From positions 1 through 22,247 of IMG/VR virus record IMGVR_UViG_3300037488_000813: DNA of 22,247 bases; one strand, written 5' to 3'. The translations under genes were made by a program, and so were the position numbers. Every line of letters begins with the position of its first letter. Within the stretch, counting starts at the first letter, position 1. Under the pieces are notes generated by a model. It made no database searches. It saw only the letters and a program-made list of their open reading frames with translations, and had not been told where the DNA came from. The stretch is from a virus. Of this stretch, positions 7,697 to 14,169 are shown piece by piece.

Positions 7697-7732
7697 TATA
7701 AAATATTTTGTGTATATTATATATATATATAT
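7690..7732 (+). promoter_or_regulatory. possible promoter with AT dinucleotide run
   Basis: TTTG at 7690-7693 is followed after 19 nt by TATATTAT at 7713-7720, which keeps TA and TT of TAnnTTTG but not the final TG. A 15-base alternating TA run (7718-7732) overlaps it. It lies in the 61-base gap before a gene with an A-rich leader. The element shares TGTATATTATA with 1564-1574. Support is modest because the region is very AT-rich. Confidence 0.35.
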
Positions 7733-7757
7733 TATTAATACTTAAAAAACAAACAAA

Positions 7758-8225
7758 ATGGATATCTTAAATTTTATTAACTGGGTTAAATCTGGTAATT
7801 ACAGAAAAACACTACCAACAGACGTACAAAGTTTATTAATTATTGGAGCTAAAGATCCAAGTAGAGATGATGATTATTTATCATTAGCTGTTAATACAGC
7901 ACCTTTACAAGCAGTATATGATTCAGCTAATGTAACTCAGATAACTTCAATGACTACTCCTGTTACAGTTAATGCACATAATGGAACAATAACAACTGTT
8001 TCTTATACTTTATCTGGTACTAGTAATGCATCTTTTACTGTAAATAATAATAAAGTAACTACAGCATCTAAAATATTATTAACTGTAGATTCAACAACTG
8101 CAGGAATACCAATATTAGTTACTAATACTATAGCAAATGGAAGTTTTGTAATTAAAGTAATTAATGCTTCTGTTGGTATTGCATTAAATAGTACATTAAA
8201 GATTTCTTATCTTATACTTGATTAA
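7758..8225 (+). CDS. putative tail/fibre structural protein
   Basis: The 155-residue product has an N-terminal part of about 60 residues (DILNFINWVKSGNYRKTLP, then LLIIGAKDPSRDDDYLSL) that looks like a docking or oligomerisation segment, followed by a beta-rich Ser/Thr/Asn domain. There is no signal peptide or membrane helix. The leader AAACAAACAAAATG is typical of this genome. It is separated from the upstream gene by a possible promoter and lies in a run of tail genes. I recognise the N-terminal pattern as one seen in tail regions of Bacteroidota phages but cannot name a family. Confidence 0.6.
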   Translation: MDILNFINWVKSGNYRKTLPTDVQSLLIIGAKDPSRDDDYLSLAVNTAPLQAVYDSANVTQITSMTTPVTVNAHNGTITTVSYTLSGTSNASFTVNNNKVTTASKILLTVDSTTAGIPILVTNTIANGSFVIKVINASVGIALNSTLKISYLILD

Positions 8226-8227
8226 AG

Positions 8228-8245
8228 TATAAATAGTTATTTATA
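8228..8245 (+). repeat. perfect AT-only inverted repeat in the gap between two tail genes
   Basis: TATAAATA (8228-8235) and TATTTATA (8238-8245) are perfect reverse complements around a GT spacer. It lies 2 nt after a stop and 19 nt before the next start. There is no T tract, so it is not a standard terminator. It could be a protein-binding palindrome or an mRNA hairpin, or chance in AT-rich DNA. Confidence 0.35.
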
Positions 8246-8264
8246 ACCTTAAACTTTAACAATT

Positions 8265-8741
8265 ATGTCAGTAGGAAATTTAAAAACAGATGGTCAAAAA
8301 GGAAATAACTTTCCTTGGCAATTAAAAATGCTAAAAGGTTTACAAGGCATTATTAATGCTATTATTTCATCAACTAATATAAACATTATAGGTCCATTAG
8401 GACAAAGAGCTTGTGCTGATTCAGTTTCTTCAACTTTGTGTACTAGTCAAGCTAATGTAGTAATTACACCAAGTATAAATACAGTTAATGGAATTAAAAA
8501 TATAGCTTTCTTTACTGGAGCAACTTCAAAACTATTAACATTATCAATTTATAATCAAGACACTACTGTTTCTATTTTAGTAAGTACAAATAATGGTGTT
8601 AATTATGTTTCTGTTCCTAGTAAAGCAACAATTAATTTTGATGCTGGAGGATTACTAAACTACTTTGATCCAGTTAGAATATATATTAATTCAAATTCAG
8701 CTACAATAGATCCACTTATTATTTATACATATACACTATAA
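8265..8741 (+). CDS. putative tail protein
   Basis: The 158-residue product begins with MSVGNLKTDGQKGNNFPWQL, followed by an amphipathic helix (about residues 20-37). Residues 46-158 form a beta-rich domain beginning RACADSVSSTL and including a VSTNNGVNYVSV strand pair. The N-terminal pattern (G-N-L-K-x-x-G-x-K-G-N-N-F-P-W-Q) looks conserved among Bacteroidota phage tail proteins and may be the attachment segment. Its stop overlaps the next start by one base (TAATG). No enzyme motif is visible; function is inferred from position. Confidence 0.6.
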   Translation: MSVGNLKTDGQKGNNFPWQLKMLKGLQGIINAIISSTNINIIGPLGQRACADSVSSTLCTSQANVVITPSINTVNGIKNIAFFTGATSKLLTLSIYNQDTTVSILVSTNNGVNYVSVPSKATINFDAGGLLNYFDPVRIYINSNSATIDPLIIYTYTL

Positions 8742-9433
8742 TGTCTACAAGTATTACTATATCAAAACAAATTGCTATTAAAGATGAAGGAGTAGTAAAA
8801 ACTTCTGATGTAAATAGTATTGATTTCACAGGTGCAGGTGTAACTGCAACAAATGTTGGAAATGCAGTTACTGTAAATATACCAAGTGGTGGTGGTGGTG
8901 AAGTTACTGGTTTACAATCAGCGGTTTATAGTACTTTGTTTAATTTCAAAACATCAAACGCACTGTGTGCTATTAGTACTCAAAGTCATGCTGTAAATGC
9001 AGGTATGCAATACGTTCCTTATATACCAAACACAACTTTTACTTGTGTAGAGTTCTCTATTAATGTAGCAACTGCACAAGCAACAGGTTCAGCAAGGATT
9101 TGTGTTTATTCTTCAAGTAATAATGTACCTACTAATTTGTTATACAGTAGTGCTGATTTAGATTGTTCAACCACAGGTGCAAAAAGTGTAATATCTTCTT
9201 TTATTTTTACAAAAGGAACAACTTATTGGTTGGGTCTTCAAGCAAATCTTGGTAGTATTAATGTTACAGGATTAGCTGGTGATGCTTGTATTCCATTATG
9301 TCATTTTGCTTCTGGAACTGCAATTACTTGTTGGGTTCAAGTTGGTCTTAATTACGCAAGTGGTGCACCAAGTGTAGCAGGTGTAAATTCTTATACACCT
9401 AATACTTCACCACAAATAATAATGAAAAAATAA
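8741..9433 (+). CDS. tail-fibre/receptor-binding protein with jelly-roll-like C-terminal domain
   Basis: The 230-residue product starts with a fibre-type segment: VNSIDFTGAGVTATNVG (residues 24-40), then AVTVNIPSGGGG, a common phage fibre spacer. A Gly run (50-53) links it to a C-terminal domain of about 170 residues with GSARICVYSSSNNVPTNLLY and KGTTYWLGLQ. This matches a beta-sandwich module often found at fibre tips (short strands, x-R-x-x-[IV]-Y, Y-W-L). The architecture suggests an adhesin-like tip carried on a short stalk. Coupled to the upstream gene by a one-base stop/start overlap. Confidence 0.65.
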   Translation: MSTSITISKQIAIKDEGVVKTSDVNSIDFTGAGVTATNVGNAVTVNIPSGGGGEVTGLQSAVYSTLFNFKTSNALCAISTQSHAVNAGMQYVPYIPNTTFTCVEFSINVATAQATGSARICVYSSSNNVPTNLLYSSADLDCSTTGAKSVISSFIFTKGTTYWLGLQANLGSINVTGLAGDACIPLCHFASGTAITCWVQVGLNYASGAPSVAGVNSYTPNTSPQIIMKK

Positions 9434-9440
9434 TAAAATT

Positions 9441-9596
9441 ATGGCACAAATAAGAAATGAAATTTATGATGAGAACGGACTTGTAAGAGTTGAATTTACT
9501 GAAGTAGAAGGCCCTACTCAAGAAGAACTAATTGCTCAAAAAGAAACACAGTTACTTGCTTTGTATGCTGAGTTAAAAACTCTTAAAGGAGAATAA
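9441..9596 (+). CDS. 51-residue acidic protein at the end of the tail module
   Basis: ATG at 9441 (AAAATTATGGC context) to TAA at 9594-9596 encodes 51 residues. The product starts MAQIRNEIYDENGLVRVEF, which looks like a small beta hairpin, and ends in an acidic helix with heptad-like Leu spacing (LIAQKETQLLALYAELKTL). It fills the gap between the fibre gene (7 nt upstream) and the spanin gene, whose ATG directly follows its TAA. Tight packing and phage-like composition support it; a chaperone or fibre-associated role is only a guess. Confidence 0.6.
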   Translation: MAQIRNEIYDENGLVRVEFTEVEGPTQEELIAQKETQLLALYAELKTLKGE

Positions 9597-10079
9597 ATGA
9601 AATACTTAATTATATTACTTGTATTATTATCATCTTGTTCTCTTGAAAAAAGATTAGCAAAGTATTGTCCACTATGTGTACAAAAAGATAGTACAGTAAC
9701 AGTAATTCAAATCAAAGATACTACAATTGTAATTCCTGGAGAAACAATAACCTTAATAGATACTCTTTATTGTGACTCTCTTGGTAATGTTATATCTAAA
9801 TTAAAAGAAGACTTAAGAGACAAAGATGGTACTTTAGTTAGTGTACAAACTAAAATTAAAGATAATGTATATTACACAAAAGCTAAAGTTCATACAATCT
9901 ATAAAACAATTAAAGGTAATGATGTTTATCATACCAGAGTTGTTACCAAAACTTTAAAACCAGAAAAAATTAAATACATTCCATGGTGGGTAAATTTCTT
10001 TGCTGTACTAGGAGTAATATTATTTCTTATACTACTTATATACTTTGGTTACAAGCTAATTAAACTTTATTTATTATGA
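9597..10079 (+). CDS. unimolecular-spanin-like lipoprotein
   Basis: The 160-residue product has a short N-terminal hydrophobic segment ending in a lipobox L11-S12-S13-C14, so it should be lipidated and anchored in the outer membrane. Residues 132-152 form a strong C-terminal transmembrane helix (WVNFFAVLGVILFLILLIYF). A polar domain with beta-like and charged segments spans the middle. This is the architecture of a u-spanin, which links the two membranes and disrupts the outer membrane in the last step of lysis. It overlaps the holin gene by 4 nt (ATGA), as expected for a lysis cassette. C24 and C27 might form a disulfide. The topology is clear; direct spanin homology is inferred. Confidence 0.72.
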   Translation: MKYLIILLVLLSSCSLEKRLAKYCPLCVQKDSTVTVIQIKDTTIVIPGETITLIDTLYCDSLGNVISKLKEDLRDKDGTLVSVQTKIKDNVYYTKAKVHTIYKTIKGNDVYHTRVVTKTLKPEKIKYIPWWVNFFAVLGVILFLILLIYFGYKLIKLYLL

Positions 10080-10537
10080 AAGCACAGTTAACACTATTAC
10101 TAATATCAATACAACAAGAACTTTTGACTTTAATATCTATTTGCTTTGCATTCTTTTTACCAATATCTGGTATACTCTTGATGATTGGAGTATTAATAGC
10201 TATTGATACTTTTACAGGAATATGGAAAGCTAATAAGTTAGAAGAAAAAATAACTAGTAGAAAGTTATCAGCTATAGTTAGTAAGCTAGCACTTTATGAA
10301 ATAACTGTAATTATGTTCTTTCTTATAGATAAATTTATTCTTAATGATATCATACTAACTTTTTTTAGTGTACCATTCATGCTAACTAAAGTAGTGGCAT
10401 TGGTGCTAGCTAGTATAGAAGTAATGTCAATCAATGAAAACTACAAAGTAGTTAAAGGAATAGACCTGTGGCAATCAATGAAGTTATTATTTGCTAGAGC
10501 AAAGGATATTAAAGATAATATAAATAAAATAAAATAA
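10076..10537 (+). CDS. holin (phage_holin_4-like)
   Basis: The 153-residue product has about three or four hydrophobic helices (near 14-32, 33-50, 70-88 and 95-115) and a basic C-terminal tail rich in Lys. The stretch IAIDTFTGIWKANKLEEKITSRKL carries the D-x-x-T-G-[IV] and following basic segment found in the phage_holin_4 (toxin-secretion/phage-lysis holin) family. The start overlaps the spanin stop. The product should sit in the inner membrane and set lysis timing. Family match is by pattern; length fits. Confidence 0.75.
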   Translation: MKAQLTLLLISIQQELLTLISICFAFFLPISGILLMIGVLIAIDTFTGIWKANKLEEKITSRKLSAIVSKLALYEITVIMFFLIDKFILNDIILTFFSVPFMLTKVVALVLASIEVMSINENYKVVKGIDLWQSMKLLFARAKDIKDNINKIK

Positions 10538-10539
10538 AA

Positions 10540-11139
10540 ATGGACTTAAAAAAACAAAGATTAGAAGAGTTAACTAATATTGCACCAACAGTATCAGTCA
10601 AAATGGACATGGAGTGGTTAGGTTCAACATCTAATACTGCTGATTTTCAGATACGTTTAACAAGCACTGGTAAAACAGCAGTTAAATTAAATGCTTTAAT
10701 TATACGTGGAGTTCATGCTCCAAAGATAACAACAGGAGCAATATCCTGGAAAGCATTAAATAACAATACTGATCCTTCATGGTTAGGTTGGCCTAAAGTG
10801 GCAACTAACTTACCGTATATCTCAGGGCAGAGAAAATTAAATTTCTCTTCAGCAACAAATATCTTTACCAATGAAACTGCTCCTATTATACCAACTGGAG
10901 ATGGAGTTGTAGTTGGAACTTTTAGAGTTTCAACAACAACATCATGGAATCCAAATACTGACTTTGGTTTTACTTGGGAAATGACAACAGGTGGAGTTGT
11001 TGGCTATGTAAATTTTGAAACACAATCTTCAACTACGGCATTACCAGTTGGTTTTATACATTACGGACCAATCACATCTAATGCAATAGGAAAATGTTTA
11101 ACAGTAACAGCATCAAGTACTCAACCATTAAATAAATAA
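10540..11139 (+). CDS. beta-sandwich protein of unknown function inside the lysis cassette
   Basis: The 199-residue product is beta-rich without a signal peptide. After a polar start, the region with DMEWLGSTSNTADFQIRL and STGKTAVKLNALIIRGVHAP resembles N-terminal beta-sandwich modules of secreted Bacteroidota proteins, in which a strand pair describes an x-x-x-N-T-G-x-x-x-[IL]-x-x-[IL]-Q-x-[GS] pattern. The middle has DFGFTWEMTTGGVVGYVNF and the C-terminus TASSTQPL. It lies between the holin (2 nt gap) and the putative endolysin (6 nt gap). A virion or cargo protein seems as likely as a lysis factor. No family is certain. Confidence 0.6.
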   Translation: MDLKKQRLEELTNIAPTVSVKMDMEWLGSTSNTADFQIRLTSTGKTAVKLNALIIRGVHAPKITTGAISWKALNNNTDPSWLGWPKVATNLPYISGQRKLNFSSATNIFTNETAPIIPTGDGVVVGTFRVSTTTSWNPNTDFGFTWEMTTGGVVGYVNFETQSSTTALPVGFIHYGPITSNAIGKCLTVTASSTQPLNK

Positions 11140-11145
11140 AGTTAA

Positions 11146-11739
11146 ATGTTATATACTAGAGAACAAATAGAAAAAGCAGTAAAAGAAAAAGGATACACTT
11201 ATTTTAAAGGTCCTAAAAACTATGATGTTAATATAGTAGGAGTAAGAAACTCTAATACTGGTAAAACAGTAACTAATCTATTTGATGATAAGATAACTTT
11301 ATCTTATAAATTAGATGGAGTATGGAAATATCATGAGTGGGATAACACAACTGAACCAGGTAAAAAAGGAGTTACACAATATCACAATGCTAATGGTGTA
11401 GCTAGATTAGTACCAGGACAGTATAGAGGTGTATATGCTATATCTAAGCACCAAGGAAAGTATGAAGCACTGTGTCAAAGACTAGGAGATGTAACTGTAT
11501 GGAGAGATAAAAATAAAAACATGACCTTTGATGAGGTTGAAACAGATACAGGAATGTTTGGTATAAATATTCACAAAGCAGGTTCAGTATCAAACTTTGT
11601 AGAAAACTGGTCAGAAGGATGCCAAGTATTTAAAAGAGTAAAAGATTTTGATGAGTTTATGAAAATAATAAATAAAGCAAAAGACTTTCATGGCAATCAT
11701 TTTACATATACTTTACTAGAGAGTAAAGATATTAATTAA
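11146..11739 (+). CDS. putative endolysin, L,D-transpeptidase-like
   Basis: The 197-residue product lies in the lysis cassette after spanin and holin. Residues 85-162 contain ARLVPGQYRGVYAISKHQGK, then DVTVWRDKNKNMTFDE, then FGINIHKAG and NWSEGCQVF. H143 and S156-x-G158-C159 have the spacing and order of the H-x(12-17)-[ST]-x-G-C catalytic signature of YkuD/L,D-transpeptidase-like enzymes. The x-V-T-V-W-R-D strand and the Asp/Asn-rich turn are also seen in that kind of Bacteroidota phage protein. The position makes peptidoglycan cutting most likely, but the family usually transfers rather than hydrolyses. No signal peptide, so release would depend on the holin. Confidence 0.65.
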   Translation: MLYTREQIEKAVKEKGYTYFKGPKNYDVNIVGVRNSNTGKTVTNLFDDKITLSYKLDGVWKYHEWDNTTEPGKKGVTQYHNANGVARLVPGQYRGVYAISKHQGKYEALCQRLGDVTVWRDKNKNMTFDEVETDTGMFGINIHKAGSVSNFVENWSEGCQVFKRVKDFDEFMKIINKAKDFHGNHFTYTLLESKDIN

Positions 11740-11753
11740 TTAAACAAACAATT

Positions 11754-11912
11754 ATGAAATTTAGAAACAATTGGAAATCAGCAAGAAAACAATGGGATAA
11801 GATATCTATAAGACTTAGATTATCTTCAGTAGATGTATTTACTTTAGAGATAGATATCTATAGAGAATTTTACATGCTAACAATATTAAATTGGACTATT
11901 AAAAATAGATAA
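11754..11912 (+). CDS. 52-residue basic protein after the endolysin
   Basis: ATG at 11754 (leader AACAAACAATTATG) to TAA at 11910-11912 gives 52 residues. The product is basic at the N-terminus (MKFRNNWKSARKQWDKISIR) and more hydrophobic at the C-terminus, with no full transmembrane helix. It is the last gene before the terminator-like hairpin. Its typical leader, its good fit into a 14-nt gap after the putative endolysin and its base composition support it; its function is unknown. Confidence 0.5.
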   Translation: MKFRNNWKSARKQWDKISIRLRLSSVDVFTLEIDIYREFYMLTILNWTIKNR

Positions 11913-11930
11913 TTAACTTATAGACATTAC

Positions 11931-11968
11931 AAAGATCCAGGTAATTTAATTTATTTGGATTTTTTTTT
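11931..11968 (+). terminator. probable intrinsic terminator of the lysis unit
   Basis: AAAGATCCA (11931-11939) pairs with TGGATTTTT (11956-11964) through nine pairs including one G-U, around a 16-nt loop. A T run continues from 11960 to 11968. It begins 19 nt after the last stop. The large loop and weak stem lower confidence. Confidence 0.5.
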
Positions 11969-11999
11969 GTTTAAATATTTTTTATTTAAACTTTTATAG

Positions 12000-12007
12000 T
12001 ATATTTG
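12000..12007 (+). promoter_or_regulatory. promoter -7 element (TATATTTG) for the head/packaging unit
   Basis: TATATTTG matches TAnnTTTG exactly and is identical to the element at 318-325, including the T that follows (TATATTTGT). It lies 23 nt before the start codon at 12031. No TTTG is correctly spaced upstream; the area is T-rich. Its place just after a terminator supports it as the start of the head/packaging transcription unit. Confidence 0.55.
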
Positions 12008-12030
12008 TTTAAACTTTAAAAATATAAACA

Positions 12031-12324
12031 ATGAAAGACTTAAATGAAAATGTATTAGGAGCAGATGAAATGACATCTGATGAACTAAATTTAAAAAAAG
12101 AAGAAATGTTGTCATTTTATAATGGTTCATTATCTTATTTGCAAGCACAACATGACTATGAAAACATCTTATTAAAAATTGATGAAGTTAGATTTAAAAG
12201 AGCTAATATACAAATGCAGTTTGCAATGATGATGCAAGAAAATAAAGAAGAAGAAGATATTGAAAAAAATGATGAAGGTACTGATACAAATATTGAAAAA
12301 AAAAGAATTCTTAAAAAATCATAA
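12031..12324 (+). CDS. small helical hypothetical protein
   Basis: The 97-residue product is almost entirely helical in pattern, with a coiled-coil-like middle (residues 18-70) and a polar, strongly charged end (EENKEEEDIEKNDEGTDT, then KKRILKKS). It is the first gene after the head-unit promoter. No domain is recognised. A run of nine A (12296-12304) lies near the 3' end. Its leader (AAATATAAACAATG) is typical here. It is probably a real early-in-unit gene; function unknown. Confidence 0.55.
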   Translation: MKDLNENVLGADEMTSDELNLKKEEMLSFYNGSLSYLQAQHDYENILLKIDEVRFKRANIQMQFAMMMQENKEEEDIEKNDEGTDTNIEKKRILKKS

Positions 12325-12326
12325 AA

Positions 12327-12704
12327 ATGGCAATTGTAAACCAAGTTCAAAAAAAAACAAGGCTTACTAAATGGGATATAATAAAGTATCAAATAATGAC
12401 TTATTGTTATATTAAAAAAATTGCAGTAACTGATTCAGATCTTAATTGTATGACATTACTAAGCCTTAATCAACCAATAGAGCTTACACATTTTTGTTAT
12501 GATGCCTCTTCAGAAGAAGATTGTATTTTTAAATCATCACAAACTGTAAGAAATTGTATCAATAAGGCAGAAAAAAATAAATTAGTTATTAAAGATCTTA
12601 GTAATAAAAAATTAATATTAATAAATCCTGACTTACAATTACAAACAGAAGGTATTGTTTTATTAGATTATAAATTTTTAAGTGATGATACCTCAAAAAC
12701 CTAA
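12327..12704 (+). CDS. winged-helix-like DNA-binding protein
   Basis: The 125-residue product has a C-terminal half that looks like a winged helix: a helix SSQTVRNCINKAEKNKLVIK (residues 70-89) ending in the K-L-V-I-K-D turn, a two-strand wing (KKLILINPDLQL), and a further strand. The N-terminal half has WDIIKYQIMTYCYIKKI, a probable helix pair. It starts 2 nt after the upstream stop, and the IHF-like gene starts 20 bases inside its 3' end. A transcription regulator or a small-terminase-type DNA-binding role could both fit. The HTH reading is by eye. Confidence 0.5.
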   Translation: MAIVNQVQKKTRLTKWDIIKYQIMTYCYIKKIAVTDSDLNCMTLLSLNQPIELTHFCYDASSEEDCIFKSSQTVRNCINKAEKNKLVIKDLSNKKLILINPDLQLQTEGIVLLDYKFLSDDTSKT

Positions 12705-13047
12705 TAAATTATATATTGAATTATCTGAAACATTAAATCATAGTAGTTTTTTAATTGAAGAAGTTGTTGAATTTTATTATAAAACAGTTAAAAATTTATT
12801 AGCTGATTTAAAACATCCTAGAGTTAATATAGAAGGCCTTGGGCATTTTGTTGCAAAAACAGGATTAGTAAAAAAATCAATATTTAAATTTCAAAATATT
12901 TTAGAAAAACATGATACATCCACTTATGCTGCATATTATAATAAAAAAATGATTGAAAATAAACTTGATTTATTAATTCAATTAGAACATATGATTATAA
13001 TTGAAGAAACAAGAAAAAAAATATTTAAAAAAAATAAGTATGAGTAA
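12685..13047 (+). CDS. IHF/HU-like DNA-binding protein
   Basis: The ATG at 12685 is chosen over the adjoining in-frame GTG at 12682; the gene overlaps its predecessor by 20 nt. The 120-residue product has helices at 10-43, then PRVNIEGLGHFVAKTGLVKK, matching the V-x-[LI]-x-G-[FL]-G-x-F strand turn of HU/IHF. Beyond this, the usual beta-arm with its Pro is replaced by a basic stretch and a long helix (80-115). IHF-like proteins are a known part of crAss-like genomes near the terminase. It may bend DNA for packaging or transcription. Family moderately sure; DNA-bending not shown. Confidence 0.65.
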   Translation: MIPQKPNKLYIELSETLNHSSFLIEEVVEFYYKTVKNLLADLKHPRVNIEGLGHFVAKTGLVKKSIFKFQNILEKHDTSTYAAYYNKKMIENKLDLLIQLEHMIIIEETRKKIFKKNKYE

Positions 13048-13342
13048 TATATTAAAAACACTTTGGAAAAATAAAAAAGAAATTTTAGAAGGTATAAAAA
13101 ATTCAGTTATTAGAGATGAATTTGTAGAAAAAATTGCTTTATTAAGAAATGATATATGTAATAATTGTGAATTAAAAGGAGATGATTGTGCTGTAAAAGG
13201 AACTGGTCCATGCTGTAATGAATGTGGATGTTCATTAACATTTAAAACTAGATCATTATCATCATCTTGTCCTCATCCTGATGGCGCAAAATGGAAAAAA
13301 ATTTTTACTGAAAAAGAAGAAGATAAAATTTATAAATTATGA
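13040..13342 (+). CDS. Cys-rich zinc-binding protein
   Basis: The start at 13040 is chosen because it gives an 8-nt overlap; an in-frame ATG at 13001 would overlap by 47 nt. The 100-residue product has eight Cys (40, 43, 50, 58, 59, 62, 64, 77): C-x2-C at 40-43, then CCNECGC at 58-64, and SSSCPHPDGAKW at 74-85. This fits one or two zinc-binding knuckles. The pattern C-G-C-x-L-x-x-K-T-R-...-C-P-...-W is one I recall from phages of Bacteroidota. An N-terminal helix (2-36) precedes the metal part. It lies between the IHF-like and nuclease genes; its stop overlaps the next start as ATGA. Function unknown. Confidence 0.65.
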   Translation: MSNILKTLWKNKKEILEGIKNSVIRDEFVEKIALLRNDICNNCELKGDDCAVKGTGPCCNECGCSLTFKTRSLSSSCPHPDGAKWKKIFTEKEEDKIYKL

Positions 13343-14169
13343 CAATAGCATTTAAATCAGATGATCATACATATGTAAGTATTAATGATGAAAAAATTAA
13401 TTGGATAAGTGTTACAACTCTTATTTCTTATTTTAAAAAACCTTTTGATGCTAAAAAAGTTGCTGAAAAAGTTTCTAAAAATAAAAAATCTAAATGGTTT
13501 GGTATAAACCCTTTAGAAATACAAAACATATGGAATTGTGAATCAGCAAGAGCAACTGCATTAGGTACATATTATCATGATCAAAGAGAAAATGATATAT
13601 GTTCATTTGCTTCTATGGAAAAAAATGGTATTACAATACCAGTTATACAACCTTTACCTTTAAAAGACGGATTAAAAATAGCACCTATTCAAAAACTTGA
13701 ACCTGGAATATATCCAGAGCATATGGTGTATTTAAAATCTGCTGGTATATGTGGTCAGTCAGATTTAGTAGAAGTAGTAAATAATACAGTAAATATAATT
13801 GATTATAAAACAAATAAAGAAATTAAAAAAGAATCATATGTTAACTGGGATGGAATTTCAGAAAAATTATCTAACCCAGTTAATAATTTAGATGATTGTA
13901 ATTTTAATCATTATGCATTACAATTAAGTGTTTATATGTATATTATATTAAAGCATAATCCAAAACTAAAAGTTGGAAAAATGTTAATTCATCATGTAAT
14001 ATTTGATGAAGATGAAAAAGATTTAAATGGTTATCCAGTTACTAAGTATAATGAAAATGGAGATCCTATTGTAAAAGAAGTAATTGTAATACCAGTTCCT
14101 TATTTACAAGATGAAGTTATAAGCATTATGCATTATTTAAAAGATAACCCTATTAAAAAAATAAAATGA
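13339..14169 (+). CDS. PD-(D/E)XK nuclease, Cas4/RecB-like
   Basis: The 276-residue product carries the parts of a RecB/Cas4-type PD-(D/E)XK fold: a helix with H80 (GTYYHDQREN), E127 (PEHMVY), D142 (GQSDLVEVV), D155-x-K157 (NIIDYKTNK) and Q195-x3-Y199 (LQLSVYMY), in the right order. The N-terminal WISVTTLISYFKKPFD is typical of the family entry. It has no Fe-S Cys cluster. Nucleases of this type sit next to the terminase in crAss-like phages and may process DNA during recombination or packaging. It overlaps its neighbours as ATGA on both sides. The fold call is strong; the exact role is not. Confidence 0.85.
   Translation: MTIAFKSDDHTYVSINDEKINWISVTTLISYFKKPFDAKKVAEKVSKNKKSKWFGINPLEIQNIWNCESARATALGTYYHDQRENDICSFASMEKNGITIPVIQPLPLKDGLKIAPIQKLEPGIYPEHMVYLKSAGICGQSDLVEVVNNTVNIIDYKTNKEIKKESYVNWDGISEKLSNPVNNLDDCNFNHYALQLSVYMYIILKHNPKLKVGKMLIHHVIFDEDEKDLNGYPVTKYNENGDPIVKEVIVIPVPYLQDEVISIMHYLKDNPIKKIK

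Noticed and set aside
12296-12304. A9 run as a programmed slippage site
   Set aside because: The zero-frame stop is only a few codons away and no downstream extension or known motif supports recoding.
11951-12392. Reverse-strand open frames around the head-unit promoter
   Set aside because: They are low-complexity products of poly-A/T regions and are opposite to well-supported genes.
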